Of a DNA stretch of 64,000 nucleotides, positions 21,472-31,134 are shown piece by piece. The stretch spans positions 248,001 through 312,000 of the forward strand of contig NZ_PXYL01000007.1 of the NCBI RefSeq assembly GCF_003012705.1. Direction: 5' to 3'. The notes beneath the pieces are model-generated. The model did not search any database. It was not told where the DNA came from and saw only the letters and a program-made list of their open reading frames with translations. Within the stretch, counting starts at the first letter, position 1; every line of letters starts with the position of its first letter. The translations under genes and the position numbers were made by a program. Source of the stretch: Pseudaminobacter soli (ex Li et al. 2025) (GTDB lineage: Bacteria > Pseudomonadota > Alphaproteobacteria > Rhizobiales > Rhizobiaceae).

Positions 21472-21708
21472 TGGGGCACCTTTCTTTCGGCAGACCCAGC
21501 ACGTTTGCGCTCAACTGGTCCCCCAAGTTCCTGGCCTCGCCAATAGGCGAACCAGGCAGAATTCCGATCGGAGCGGGCCACAGGCAGCGATCGAACTTGG
21601 CACCGACAAATGCAGTCGATGGCGATAGTAAATGTTCTCACCTTTCCCAGGTTCCATCGAGGTGGAACGAAGATAAATGCAGCTGTCATAGCCTGCCGAA
21701 CAGCCTTG

Positions 21709-22938
21709 TCAGTGCCCCGTCAACACGAGCGTCTGGACTGGCAGCAAGATCGCTTGCAGGCGCAATATCATGGCATGCACCAGCCCAACCGCATCGATCA
21801 TATGCAGGACGAACCAGCGCGGGGTGCTCAGGTTCCCGTGCTCCAGTTCGTCATGGTTGCTGGTATAGGCATTGGCGATGCAACTGCTGCCGGGAGGGAT
21901 GCCGTCGAGTTGTCCCTCGTACAGCGGCTCCAGATAGGTGGTCAGCGTTCCGGGGCGCGCCATCTGCTGCACATCGACGAGCTGATCCGTCGGGCGGACC
22001 TGGCCGGCGGCAATGACCTTCTGGACCTCGGTCACGACCATCGGAATGATGGTGAAAGGCTTGCCGATGCACGTCACCTCGGCGATCATCCCTTGCCTGA
22101 GGACCTGGGACTCGATCTGGCCGAAGCCTGCGACCAGAGCTACGCGGCGATTGTCGGGTATCAGGATGCCGGCAGAGCGGATCAACGGGTTGACGATATC
22201 GCCCGGCCGCAGCGCAAACTGCTGAACTGTTCCTGCCGTGCCGGCGCGGACGACAGTCTTCTCCAGCTCCACCTGCGCCTGCGCCAATTCCGCTTCGGCG
22301 CTCGCTTTCTGCGCCGGCAGGAGCGAGGAGATTTTGGTTTCCAACGTCGTTTTGTTCGCCAAAGCCGCGGCTACCCCGCCCTTTTTTGATTCTGTCGCGA
22401 CTTGGAGCTTCTCGATCTCACGCCTGGCCACGACGTTCGGATTGCGCTTGTTCAACTCGACCTGGGTTTCATATTCGTCGACAGCCTGCTGGTAGGCACC
22501 TTCGGCCTGCGCGATCAAACCGTCGGCTTCCGCCAGCTCGGTTTCCGTCACACTCGTCTCGGCATCTATTTCAGCCACGCGCCGGCGGTCGGTTTCGACG
22601 GCGGCCTTTTGCTTCTCGTCGTCCAGCCGGAATAGCGGAGCGCCTTCCGCCACCTTGTCGTTGGTGCCGACATAGACCTCTGCGACGCGGCCGTTTATTT
22701 CCGGCAGGATGGTGACAGTCCGGAAGATGGCCGTAACGTTGCTGGTGGAGGGGTGGAAGTAGAAGATCGCGGTGATCAGCGATAGGGTGAGGATCACGCA
22801 AGCGGTTATGCCCCACCGCAGCTCGAACCACATCGAATAGAGGTTGATCTCGTGGCCAATTCTCTTGCCCTGGACATAGCGGCGGAAGAGATAGTCCGGA
22901 AAGATCGTAAGCAGGGAGCAGATCATGAATTCAAGCAT
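21709..22938 (-). CDS. HlyD/EmrA-type membrane fusion protein
   Basis: 409 residues. One membrane segment lies at about residues 47-62, with a second hydrophobic stretch at the very N-terminus. The lipoyl/barrel half ILPEINGRVAEVYVGTNDKVAEGAPLFRLDD is followed by a long Ala/Glu/Lys helical hairpin (about 115-225) and the return half VRAGTAGTVQQFALRPGDIVNP. Such adaptors link an inner-membrane pump to the envelope. The C-terminus (after 355) has an unusual extra hydrophobic tail. The gene before it, three bases away, is a membrane protein and not a known pump, so the transported compound is unknown. Confidence 0.85.
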   Translation of the reverse strand: MLEFMICSLLTIFPDYLFRRYVQGKRIGHEINLYSMWFELRWGITACVILTLSLITAIFYFHPSTSNVTAIFRTVTILPEINGRVAEVYVGTNDKVAEGAPLFRLDDEKQKAAVETDRRRVAEIDAETSVTETELAEADGLIAQAEGAYQQAVDEYETQVELNKRNPNVVARREIEKLQVATESKKGGVAAALANKTTLETKISSLLPAQKASAEAELAQAQVELEKTVVRAGTAGTVQQFALRPGDIVNPLIRSAGILIPDNRRVALVAGFGQIESQVLRQGMIAEVTCIGKPFTIIPMVVTEVQKVIAAGQVRPTDQLVDVQQMARPGTLTTYLEPLYEGQLDGIPPGSSCIANAYTSNHDELEHGNLSTPRWFVLHMIDAVGLVHAMILRLQAILLPVQTLVLTGH

Positions 22939-22941
22939 GGC

Positions 22942-23475
22942 TCATCCCCTGCGTTCGGAAAGTTCGTCGCCGGGAGCCGGGTCGAGTTCGACCGGCGACA
23001 ACTGAGGTTCGGTCTGAACCGCATGCGGCTTTTGAGGCTCCGTCTGGGCGGGATGGGCTGTTGCGGGCGTCTCCTTGGTTTCTGTCGGCGTCCCTTGGGC
23101 TTCCGTCGGCACCGGCTCGGGGGGCGGGGCGCCTTGGCCGGCGATCCTCCGAAGCGATCTGGCAATTGAGTTCATGGGACTTGAAAAATCCGGAAACTCG
23201 ATCAGTGCCAGGAGCAGTGCCGCAATCCAGAACAGGTGATTGTGCGTAAACAGGGCAATCAGTGCCAGCACGGCAACCAGCTGTAGCTGCCCCTTGCTGG
23301 CACCATGCGCCATGTGCTCGGGCAGGGCGTGAAGCCGAAAGTACAAGACCCCGACCAGGAAGATGATCACCAGAATGAATATGACCATCACGACGAGGAG
23401 AACATCCGTCTGCCCCGGCGCGGTGATGAAAAAGGGCAGATGATCCACTGCCGCTGGATGCAACGACTCCGCCAT
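22942..23475 (-). CDS. membrane protein paired with the HlyD-type adaptor
   Basis: 177 residues. Two hydrophobic helices (about 24-46 and 66-92) are followed by a Pro/Glu/Thr/Gln-rich tail of some 75 residues (PEPVPTEAQGTPTETKETPA) that is probably disordered. The stop lies three bases from the adaptor start, so the two are surely co-expressed. Small two-helix partners beside such adaptors are known in proteobacteria, but I cannot name the family. Confidence 0.72.
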   Translation of the reverse strand: MAESLHPAAVDHLPFFITAPGQTDVLLVVMVIFILVIIFLVGVLYFRLHALPEHMAHGASKGQLQLVAVLALIALFTHNHLFWIAALLLALIEFPDFSSPMNSIARSLRRIAGQGAPPPEPVPTEAQGTPTETKETPATAHPAQTEPQKPHAVQTEPQLSPVELDPAPGDELSERRG

Positions 23476-23746
23476 GTCTGAGCTCTCCTAACAAGAGTAG
23501 CAAGCACTTGGCCGTGAAAACGCTGACATCGATGCAAGGAAGGCGGTCCTCGACGTTGAAGTCGCTTACGCCTTGGACTTATGGGGCTTCGCTTCGCTCC
23601 GTGGTCACGTCGTTCTTCGATAGGATTATATAGGGAGCGACGTCGTTTTGTGTCTCACGATATCTTGCGTGGTGCCCGAAGGGGACAAGCTGCCGATCCG
23701 GCGGAGATATGTGCCGACCGCGCCTCAATGCAATGGCGGATAACTC

Positions 23747-24376
23747 CTACGACGCCGCGAGCGCCTTGATGCCGTCGGCAACGAACTGAACCGCCAGCGC
23801 CGCAAGGATCACGCCCAGCAGTCGCGTCAGGATCGAGCGGCCGGTCTGGCCGAGCAGGCCGTCGATGCGTTCGGCAAGCACGAAGACCAGATAAGTCAGG
23901 ATCAGGCAGGCTAGGATGATTCCGACAAGCGTTACCTGTGCCATCCAGCCCTGGAACGAACCGGACAAAAGCACCGTCGCCGAGATGGCGCCGGGACCCG
24001 CGATCAGGGGGATTGCCAGCGGAAAGGCGGCGAGGTTGTGGATGTGGTCGCGCGTGATGGCGACGTCGGAGATCTTCTCCTTCCGGTCCTGCCGCTTTTC
24101 GAAAACCATCTCGAAGGCGATGAAGAACAGGAGCATGCCGCCGGCCACGCGGAAGGCGGGCAGGGTGATGCCGAATACCGAGAGGATCGCTGAGCCGGCA
24201 ATTGCGAAAAGCGCCAGCACGCCGAAGCCGATCACGCTGGCGCGGATCGACACCTGCTGTCGCTCCTGGCGTGTCATGCCGCGCGTCAGTGCCAGGAAGA
24301 GCGGCGCCAGTCCGGGAGGATCGATAGTGACGAGTATGGTCACGAAGGCATTGAAAACACTGTCGAAACTTTGCAT
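23747..24376 (-). CDS. MarC family integral membrane protein
   Basis: 209 residues with six hydrophobic segments. Family marks are DPPGLAPLFLALT, ASVIGFGVLALFAIAG, AFRVAGGMLLFFIAFEM, AAFPLAIPLIAGPGAIS and the C-terminal ILTRLLGVILAALAVQFVADGI. The role of MarC proteins is unknown; the old multiple-antibiotic-resistance link has been withdrawn for E. coli. It is divergent from gyrA. Confidence 0.92.
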   Translation of the reverse strand: MQSFDSVFNAFVTILVTIDPPGLAPLFLALTRGMTRQERQQVSIRASVIGFGVLALFAIAGSAILSVFGITLPAFRVAGGMLLFFIAFEMVFEKRQDRKEKISDVAITRDHIHNLAAFPLAIPLIAGPGAISATVLLSGSFQGWMAQVTLVGIILACLILTYLVFVLAERIDGLLGQTGRSILTRLLGVILAALAVQFVADGIKALAAS

Positions 24377-24488
24377 CGATCATCCTCCCGCCCGCAAGCT
24401 AGCCTGACGCCGTGCGTAGCGCCAGCCCCAAAGCGGCCGCTTCGTATGGTGGGTTCGTTATTTTCCGCGCAGGTGCCGCAGGGTCATC

Positions 24489-24527
24489 GCTTTTCCATTT
24501 ATCCATTTGAATTATCGATGGAAAAGC
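24489..24527. promoter_or_regulatory. 10-bp inverted repeat upstream of gyrA
   Basis: GCTTTTCCAT and ATGGAAAAGC are perfect inverted copies 19 bp apart, just upstream of the likely gyrA promoter. It could be an operator or a cruciform-prone site. Confidence 0.45.
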
Positions 24528-24551
24528 AGTTCTGGAAAAGAGCGGCCGAAG

Positions 24552-24579
24552 TTGGAGAATTCCGAGTCGTTCCTATATA
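24552..24579 (+). promoter_or_regulatory. possible gyrA promoter
   Basis: TTGGAG (24552-24557), 16 bp, TATATA (24574-24579), ending 35 bp before the gyrA start. Confidence 0.45.
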
Positions 24580-24614
24580 AAGAAGGTTGATTCCAACGGA
24601 CTCAGTGATCTGAT

Positions 24615-27380
24615 TTGACCGACCAGAAGATACCGGGTGGACCCGGCGGCCCCTCCGACATCGAGCCTGTCTCGATTATCGAGGAGATGCAGCGCTCCTA
24701 TCTCGACTATGCGATGAGCGTCATCGTCAGTCGTGCGCTTCCGGACGTGCGCGACGGCCTCAAGCCGGTTCATCGCCGCATCCTCTATGCCTCGCACGAG
24801 AGCGGCTACCACTGGAACCGAAAATATGTGAAGTCGGCTCGCCCCGTCGCCGACGTGATGGGTAAATACCACCCGCACGGCGACGCCTCGATCTATGACG
24901 CCTTGGTTCGCATGGCGCAGGACTGGTCGTTGCGTGTGCCCATGATCGACGGGCAGGGCAATTACGGCTCCATCGACGGCGATCCGCCGGCGGCGATGCG
25001 TTACACGGAAGCTCGCCTGACCAAGGTCGCGCATGAGCTTCTGGAGGACATCGACAAGGATACCGTCGATTTCCAGGAGACCTATGACGCCTCGGGCAAG
25101 GAGCCCCGCGTTCTGCCGGCGCGCTTCCCCAACCTTCTGGTCAACGGTTCGGGCGGCATTGCGGTCGGTATGGCGACCAACATCCCACCGCACAATCTCG
25201 CCGAAGTGTGCAACGGCGCGATCGCCCTCATCGACAATCCGGTGATGGACTTGCCATCGCTGATGGAGATCATTCCGGGCCCGGATTTCCCGACCGGCGG
25301 CATCGTGCTTGGCCGCTCCGGCATCTACAGCGCCTATTCCAGCGGGCGCGGCTCCATCGTCATGCGCGGTCGTGTCGAGATCGAAAAGATCCGCAACGAG
25401 CGCGAAGCCATCATCGTCTCCGAGGTCCCCTATCAGGTGAACAAGGCGACGATGATCGAGAAGATGGCCGAACTGGTGCGCGACAAGCGCATCGAAGGCA
25501 TCTCCGACATCCGCGACGAGTCCGACCGCCAGGGCTACCGCGTCGTCATCGAGCTCAAGCGCGATGCGAATGCCGAGGTCATCCTCAATCAGCTCTATCG
25601 CTTCACGCCGCTGCAGACCTCGTTCGGCGCCAATATGGTGGCGCTCAACGGCGGCAAGCCGGAAGTGCTGACGCTGGTCGATATGCTGAAGGCCTTCGTC
25701 GGCTTCCGCGAAGAGGTGATCAGCCGCCGCACGAAATACCTGCTGCGCAAGGCGCGTGACCGTGCCCACGTCTTGGTGGGCTTGGCCATTGCCGTCGCCA
25801 ACATCGACGAAGTGATCAAGCTGATCCGCACCGCGCCCGATCCGCAGTCGGCGCGCGACCAGTTGATGGAGCGCCGCTGGCCAGCGAGCGATGTGGAAAG
25901 CCTGATCCGCCTGATCGACGATCCGCGCCATCGCATCAACGACGACGGCACCTACAATCTGTCCGAGGAACAGGCCCGCGCCATCCTCGAACTGCGCCTG
26001 CAGCGCCTTACAGCACTTGGTCGTGACGAAATCGCCGACGAGTTGAACACGATCGGCGCCGAGATCACCGACTATCTCGACATCCTGTCGTCGCGTGCGC
26101 GCATCCAGCAGATCGTCAAGGACGAGCTTGCGCTGGTTCGCGACGAGTTTGGCACGCCGCGCCGCACGGAGCTGTCCGAAGGCGGCGCCGACATGGAGGA
26201 CGAGGACCTCATCCAGCGCGAGGACATGGTCGTCACCGTCACGCATGGCGGCTACATCAAGCGCGTGCCGCTCTCGATTTATCGAGCGCAGAATCGTGGC
26301 GGCAAAGGCCGCTCCGGTATGTCGACCAAGGACGAGGATTTCGTCAGCCGGCTGTTCGTGGCCAACACGCATACGCCGGTGCTGTTCTTCTCCTCGCGCG
26401 GCATCGTCTACAAGGAAAAGGTCTGGCGCCTGCCGGTGGGCAACCCGCAGTCGCGGGGCAAGGCGCTCATCAACATGCTGCCGATCGAGCATGGCGACCG
26501 CATCACCGCCATCCTGCCGCTGCCCGAAGACGAGGCAAGCTGGGGTGAGCTCGACGTGATGTTCGCGACCACGCGCGGCACCGTGCGCCGCAACAAGCTG
26601 TCCGACTTCGTCGACGTGAAGCGCAACGGCAAGATCGCCATGAAGCTCGAGGAGGAAGGCGACGAGATCCTCGGCGTCGAAACCTGCACCGAGTTCGACG
26701 ACGTGTTGCTGACGGCCGCCTCCGGCCAGTGCATCCGCTTCCCGGTTACGGACGTGCGCGTCTTCGCAGGCCGCAATTCCATCGGCGTTCGCGGCGTTGC
26801 CATGGCCGATACCGACCGCGCTATCTCGATGACCATCCTTCATGGCGTCGATGCCACGCCGGCGGAGCGCGCCGCCTACCTCAAGCAATCGGGCGCCGAG
26901 CGTAGACTCGCTACTGGCGAGGAGGAGGAAGTCGCTCTCACCAACGAGGAAATCGGCGAGGAGACCAGCCTGTCGGCCGAGCGCTACGAAGAGCTTAAGG
27001 TGCGCGAGCAGTTCGTGCTCACCGTCACCGAATATGGCTACGGCAAGCGTTCCTCGTCCTACGATTTCCGTCTGACGGGCCGTGGCGGCAAGGGCATCCG
27101 CGCCACCGACGTGTCGAAGGCTGCGGAAATCGGTCGTCTCGTTGCCGCCTTCCCGGTGGCCAACGAAGACCAGATCATGCTGGTTTCCGACGGCGGCCAG
27201 GTGATCCGCGTGCCGGTCGACGGCATTCGCATCGCCAGCCGCGCCACCAAGGGCGTCACCATCTTCAACACCGCCGAAGGCGAGAAGGTGGTCTCCGTCG
27301 AGCGGATTTCCGAGCCGGAAGCTGAAGGCGAGGAAGGCAACGGAGGGGCTGAAGGAGCGGCTGAAGAGGTCGCGGAATAA
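24615..27380 (+). CDS. gyrA: DNA gyrase subunit A
   Basis: 921 residues, normal for the group. The winged-helix domain holds the catalytic Tyr in [10 protein letters not shown]. The quinolone region reads [17 protein letters not shown], so Ala stands where E. coli has Ser83, while Asp87 is kept. The C-terminal beta-pinwheel that wraps DNA has a GyrA box reading QNRGGKG instead of QRRGGKG. An acidic tail ([15 protein letters not shown]) ends the protein. The start is TTG at 24615; no ribosome binding site is clear. Relaxation-stimulated control is usual for gyrase genes but was not tested here. Confidence 0.97.
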   Translation: MTDQKIPGGPGGPSDIEPVSIIEEMQRSYLDYAMSVIVSRALPDVRDGLKPVHRRILYASHESGYHWNRKYVKSARPVADVMGKYHPHGDASIYDALVRMAQDWSLRVPMIDGQGNYGSIDGDPPAAMRYTEARLTKVAHELLEDIDKDTVDFQETYDASGKEPRVLPARFPNLLVNGSGGIAVGMATNIPPHNLAEVCNGAIALIDNPVMDLPSLMEIIPGPDFPTGGIVLGRSGIYSAYSSGRGSIVMRGRVEIEKIRNEREAIIVSEVPYQVNKATMIEKMAELVRDKRIEGISDIRDESDRQGYRVVIELKRDANAEVILNQLYRFTPLQTSFGANMVALNGGKPEVLTLVDMLKAFVGFREEVISRRTKYLLRKARDRAHVLVGLAIAVANIDEVIKLIRTAPDPQSARDQLMERRWPASDVESLIRLIDDPRHRINDDGTYNLSEEQARAILELRLQRLTALGRDEIADELNTIGAEITDYLDILSSRARIQQIVKDELALVRDEFGTPRRTELSEGGADMEDEDLIQREDMVVTVTHGGYIKRVPLSIYRAQNRGGKGRSGMSTKDEDFVSRLFVANTHTPVLFFSSRGIVYKEKVWRLPVGNPQSRGKALINMLPIEHGDRITAILPLPEDEASWGELDVMFATTRGTVRRNKLSDFVDVKRNGKIAMKLEEEGDEILGVETCTEFDDVLLTAASGQCIRFPVTDVRVFAGRNSIGVRGVAMADTDRAISMTILHGVDATPAERAAYLKQSGAERRLATGEEEEVALTNEEIGEETSLSAERYEELKVREQFVLTVTEYGYGKRSSSYDFRLTGRGGKGIRATDVSKAAEIGRLVAAFPVANEDQIMLVSDGGQVIRVPVDGIRIASRATKGVTIFNTAEGEKVVSVERISEPEAEGEEGNGGAEGAAEEVAE

Positions 27381-27536
27381 GCGCTCGCTCCCGCGTAAAA
27401 TCAGAGCCCCGTTCCTTTTGATAGGAATGGGGCTCTACCAAGCCGATGGATCATTTAACGAAAGATCTGTCGGAGGCTTTCGACAGCTCCGACGCGAGAA
27501 CCGCCTCGTCGGGAGGAAGCGAGGCGGTGAGGGCGG

Positions 27537-27671
27537 TCAACGGCGGCCGAAGCCCTTGGAGCGCACCTTCTGCTCCTTGAAGCGCAGGCGTTGCGACTCC
27601 TGATGGAGACCGACTGCGGTTGCAATCAGCATGGCCACGGTCATTGCAGCAGCAAGCATGTAAATCATCAT
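27537..27671 (-). CDS. 44-residue small membrane protein
   Basis: MMIYMLAAAMTVAMLIATAVGL forms one membrane helix (given here from its two ends only), followed by a basic tail ending KEQKVRSKGFGRR. GGAG lies nine bases ahead of the ATG. The open frame extends upstream, but the ribosome binding site fixes the start at 27671. It lies between gyrA and coaD on the opposite strand. Confidence 0.5.
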   Translation of the reverse strand: MMIYMLAAAMTVAMLIATAVGLHQESQRLRFKEQKVRSKGFGRR

Positions 27672-27898
27672 GGTCTTGTTCTCCTGACCCTCCAACGCTT
27701 GATTTGGAGGTTTGGTTTCATGCTTTCCAGATGACGTTACATGTCGTGACTTGAACTTGTTGTGATCGCTCCGTTCACTCGCAGTTCGGCGTTGGCGAGC
27801 CGGCAGATTGCCTTTGAGCCGAGTAGCCATTACGGCCCAAAGCGTCCCAAAGGGCAGTTAAAGGACGCTGTAACGCTTTGAATTCACGCATAATCCTG

Positions 27899-27924
27899 CC
27901 TAAAAATCGATTTCGATTTTTAGG
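27899..27924. repeat. perfect palindrome upstream of coaD
   Basis: CCTAAAAATCGA and TCGATTTTTAGG flank a two-base loop, 22 bp before coaD. The surrounding text (ACGCATAATCCTGC and AATGCGT) resembles palindromic intergenic elements seen in rhizobial genomes. It could also be the operator or leader hairpin of coaD. Confidence 0.55.
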
Positions 27925-27945
27925 GTAATGCGTTAGAAACACGCA

Positions 27946-28446
27946 ATGACCAATCGCGTTGCCATCTATGCCGGGTCCTTCGACCCTCTCACCAACGGCC
28001 ATCTCGACGTGCTGAAGGCCTCGCTCGCCGTCGCCGACTTGGTCTATGCTGCCATTGGCGTACAGGCGAACAAGAAGCCGCTGTTCTCGTTCGAGGAGCG
28101 TGTGCATCTGATCGAGAAGGCCGCAGCCGACGAGTTCGGTGCGGAAAGCCGGCGTATCAAGGTGGTGGCGTTCAGCGGCCTCGTCATCGATGCCGCCCGC
28201 AAACACGGCGCCTCGATCATGATCCGCGGCCTGCGCGACGGCACCGACCTTGACTACGAAATGCAGATGGCTGGCATGAACGAGACCATGGCGCCGGAAC
28301 TGCAGACCGTGTTCCTGCCGGCCAGCCCGTCGGTGCGTACCATTACCGCCACACTCGTTCGCCAGATAGCGTCGATGGGCGGCAACATTCGTCCTTTCGT
28401 GCCAGAAGTCGTCGCCGACGCCCTGGCCGCCAAATTCTCAAGCTAG
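27946..28446 (+). CDS. coaD: phosphopantetheine adenylyltransferase
   Basis: 166 residues. It catalyses the fourth step of coenzyme A synthesis. The nucleotidyltransferase motif is [16 protein letters not shown], with Thr-Asn-Gly-His as the T/H-x-G-H box. The second motif is [14 protein letters not shown], and the [13 protein letters not shown] stretch binds phosphopantetheine. It leads a run of genes in one direction (ppiA, ppiB and on). Confidence 0.97.
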   Translation: MTNRVAIYAGSFDPLTNGHLDVLKASLAVADLVYAAIGVQANKKPLFSFEERVHLIEKAAADEFGAESRRIKVVAFSGLVIDAARKHGASIMIRGLRDGTDLDYEMQMAGMNETMAPELQTVFLPASPSVRTITATLVRQIASMGGNIRPFVPEVVADALAAKFSS

Positions 28447-28466
28447 AGCAACAGGAGAGAACCTTC

Positions 28467-29054
28467 ATGCAGTTCAAGAGGCTCGCTTCGTCATTCGTCG
28501 TCATGGCTGGCCTTGTTGCCGCCTCGCTTCCCGCCTGGGCGGCCGACCCCGACAACACCATGGTCATCACGCTCAAGGACGGCGACGTCACCGTCGCGCT
28601 GCGGCCGGACCTGGCGCCCAAGCATGTCGCGCAGATCAAGAAGCTCGTGCGTGAAGGCGCTTACGACAATGTCGCCTTCCACCGCGTCATCGATGGCTTC
28701 ATGGCCCAGACCGGCGACGTGAAGTTCGGCAACATGGCCAAGGGTTTTGATGCTGACCGCGCCGGCACGGGCGGCTCGGATCTGCCCAACCTGCCGGCCG
28801 AGTTCTCCAGTGAGCACTATATCCGTGGCACCGTCGGCATGGCGCGTGCGCAGAACCCGAATTCGGCGAATTCGCAGTTCTTCATCATGTACGCCCCGAA
28901 CCCCGGCCTCGACGGCAACTACACCATCGTCGGGAACGTCGAGAGCGGTATGGAATTGGTCGATAAGATAAAAAAGGGTGATCCCGCCGCCAACGGGGTT
29001 GTCAGCGAACCCGATCGCATGATCAAGGTGCGCATCGCCGGCGACGGCAAGTAA
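28467..29054 (+). CDS. ppiA: exported cyclophilin-type peptidyl-prolyl isomerase
   Basis: 195 residues with a signal peptide (LASSFVVMAGLVAASLPAWA, cut about residue 25), so it acts in the periplasm. The cyclophilin core shows FHRVIDGFMAQTGD with the catalytic Arg, ARAQNPNSANSQFFI and DGNYTIVGNV. It lies 20 bp after coaD and 25 bp before a second cyclophilin that lacks a signal peptide. Confidence 0.93.
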   Translation: MQFKRLASSFVVMAGLVAASLPAWAADPDNTMVITLKDGDVTVALRPDLAPKHVAQIKKLVREGAYDNVAFHRVIDGFMAQTGDVKFGNMAKGFDADRAGTGGSDLPNLPAEFSSEHYIRGTVGMARAQNPNSANSQFFIMYAPNPGLDGNYTIVGNVESGMELVDKIKKGDPAANGVVSEPDRMIKVRIAGDGK

Positions 29055-29079
29055 TTGGCATCCGGAAAGGAAATCTGAC

Positions 29080-29595
29080 ATGGCCGAAATCAAGGATCGC
29101 GAAAACGCGCTCATCATGGAGACCACGAAGGGTAAGGTCGTCATCGAACTCTTTCCCGACCTCGCTCCCGGCCACGTCGGCCGCATCAAGGAACTGGCGC
29201 GCGAAGGCGCCTATGACGGCGTCGTGTTCCACCGCGTCATCGACGGCTTCATGGCCCAGACCGGCGACGTCAAGTTCGGCAAGTCGGACGGCCCGAACTT
29301 CAACCCGGCCCGCGCCGGCATGGGCGGCTCGGACAAGCCGGACCTGAAGGCCGAGTTCTCCAACATGAACCACGGCCGCGGTACCTGCTCGATGGCGCGC
29401 GCGCAGAACCCGAACTCCGCCAACTCGCAGTTCTTCATCTGCTTTGAGGACGCCAGCTTCCTCAACCGCCAGTACTCGGTCTGGGGCCAGGTCATCGAAG
29501 GCATGGAGAATGTCGACAAGATCAAGCGCGGCGAGCCGGTGCAGGATCCCGACAAGATCGTGTCGATGAAGGTCGCGGCCGACGTCGCCGAATAA
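29080..29595 (+). CDS. ppiB: cytoplasmic cyclophilin-type peptidyl-prolyl isomerase
   Basis: 171 residues, no signal peptide. It shares long runs with the preceding gene, including FHRVIDGFMAQTGDVKFG and ARAQNPNSANSQFFI, so the pair arose by tandem duplication with a change of location. AAAGGAAA precedes the ATG. Confidence 0.95.
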   Translation: MAEIKDRENALIMETTKGKVVIELFPDLAPGHVGRIKELAREGAYDGVVFHRVIDGFMAQTGDVKFGKSDGPNFNPARAGMGGSDKPDLKAEFSNMNHGRGTCSMARAQNPNSANSQFFICFEDASFLNRQYSVWGQVIEGMENVDKIKRGEPVQDPDKIVSMKVAADVAE

Positions 29596-29608
29596 GGAAT
29601 ACACGGCC

Positions 29609-30058
29609 GTGGCGAATGTTCTCTGGTCTCTGCTCGGTATCCTGTCTGGCGCTTTCATCGCCATTCAGGCGCCGATCAATGCCCAACTCGCGCGCGGGCT
29701 GGGCGTGCCCGTCGCCGCGGCCGCCATTTCCTTCCTTGCCGGTGCGGTGGTTCTGAGCCTCATCACCTTCTTTACGACGAGGACGCAGGGCCTTGAGATA
29801 GACTGGCGTGCGCCCGCACCCTGGATGTTCCTGGCAGGCGGCGCGCTGGGCGCGGTCTATGTGACGAGCTCGGTGTTTCTCACGCCGCGCATCGGCGCGG
29901 CGGCGCTCATGGCGTTCCTCGTGGCAGGGCAGCTCTTGGCGGGCATGATGGTCGACCGTGTCGGTTTCCTCGGCGTGGCCGTCCGCGAAATCTCCATGGG
30001 CCGCATCGTCGGCGCGGTGCTGCTGCTCGTCGGAGCCTTGATGATCCGACTGTACTGA
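29609..30058 (+). CDS. DMT superfamily YdcZ-like (DUF606) membrane protein
   Basis: 149 residues with about five hydrophobic helices. It matches one half of DMT transporters: [19 protein letters not shown] at the N-terminus and [23 protein letters not shown] later. Single-unit proteins of this kind work as dimers; the substrate is unknown. The start is GTG at 29609. Its stop shares a base with the queA start (TGATG), so translation is coupled. Confidence 0.8.
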   Translation: MANVLWSLLGILSGAFIAIQAPINAQLARGLGVPVAAAAISFLAGAVVLSLITFFTTRTQGLEIDWRAPAPWMFLAGGALGAVYVTSSVFLTPRIGAAALMAFLVAGQLLAGMMVDRVGFLGVAVREISMGRIVGAVLLLVGALMIRLY

Positions 30059-31134
30059 TGCGCGTAGACCTTTTCGATTTCGATCTGCCGGAAGAGCGCA
30101 TCGCTCTTCGCCCGGCCGAACCGCGCGATTGCGCGAAGCTTTTGCTGGTGCACCCTGGCGAGCCGCTCGAGGACAAGCGCGTCGGCGACCTGCCGTCGCT
30201 GCTCGAGCCGGGTGACGTGCTCGTCTTCAACGACACCAAAGTCATTCCCGCCCAGTTGAAGGGCATCCGCCAGCGCGGTGAGGCCGTGGCCCATGTCGAT
30301 GCCACCTTGCACATGCGCGTCGGTCCCGACCGTTGGAAGGCCTTCGTGCGACCCGGCAAGCGCGTTGCCGAGGGCGATCGCATCCAGTTCGGCCACAGCG
30401 CCGAGGCCTGCATGCTTGGCGGGCTCGACGCCACCGTCGTCGAAAAGGGCGAGGCGGGTGAAGTCTTGCTCGCCTTCGACCTGTCGGGCCCGTTGCTCGA
30501 CGAGGCGCTGCACGCAGTCGGACACATCCCGCTACCGCCTTACATCGCCTCCAAGCGGCCGGACGACGAGCGCGACCGCAAGGACTATCAGACCGTCTAT
30601 GCGCGGGAGGAGGGCGCGGTTGCTGCCCCCACCGCCGGTCTTCATTTCACGCCTGAACTGTTCGCAGCACTCGATGCACGCGGCATCGAGCGTCGCTTCG
30701 TGACGCTGCATGTCGGCGCTGGCACCTTCCTGCCGGTCAAGGCCGACGACACGGCCGACCACAAGATGCATGCCGAGATCGGCTATGTCTCGGAAGAGAC
30801 GGCCGCCGCCATCAACGCCGCACGCGCCGAGGGCCGCCGCGTCGTTGCCGTCGGCACCACCTCGCTGCGCCTGCTAGAAAGCGCGGCAGCACCCGACGGC
30901 ACCATGACCGCCTGGTCCGGCGCGACCGACATTTTCATCACCCCCGGCTACAAGTTCCGAGCGGTAGATATGCTGATGACCAATTTCCACCTGCCGCGTT
31001 CGACGCTGTTCATGCTGGTTTCCGCCTTCAGCGGACTGGAAACCATGCGCGAAGCCTATCGGCACGCAATCGAAACCGGCTACCGCTTCTATTCCTACGG
31101 CGACGCAAGCCTGCTGTTCAGGACCGATAAATGA
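30058..31134 (+). CDS. queA: S-adenosylmethionine:tRNA ribosyltransferase-isomerase
   Basis: 358 residues. It adds epoxycyclopentanediol to preQ1 at tRNA position 34, the step after Tgt in queuosine synthesis. Family marks are [60 protein letters not shown] and [20 protein letters not shown]. It overlaps tgt by four bases (ATGA at 31131). Confidence 0.97.
   Translation: MRVDLFDFDLPEERIALRPAEPRDCAKLLLVHPGEPLEDKRVGDLPSLLEPGDVLVFNDTKVIPAQLKGIRQRGEAVAHVDATLHMRVGPDRWKAFVRPGKRVAEGDRIQFGHSAEACMLGGLDATVVEKGEAGEVLLAFDLSGPLLDEALHAVGHIPLPPYIASKRPDDERDRKDYQTVYAREEGAVAAPTAGLHFTPELFAALDARGIERRFVTLHVGAGTFLPVKADDTADHKMHAEIGYVSEETAAAINAARAEGRRVVAVGTTSLRLLESAAAPDGTMTAWSGATDIFITPGYKFRAVDMLMTNFHLPRSTLFMLVSAFSGLETMREAYRHAIETGYRFYSYGDASLLFRTDK

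Noticed and set aside
24573-26888. 771-codon open frame antisense to gyrA
   Set aside because: It mirrors gyrA codon by codon in a GC-rich genome and has no recognisable domain; high GC makes such long shadows common.
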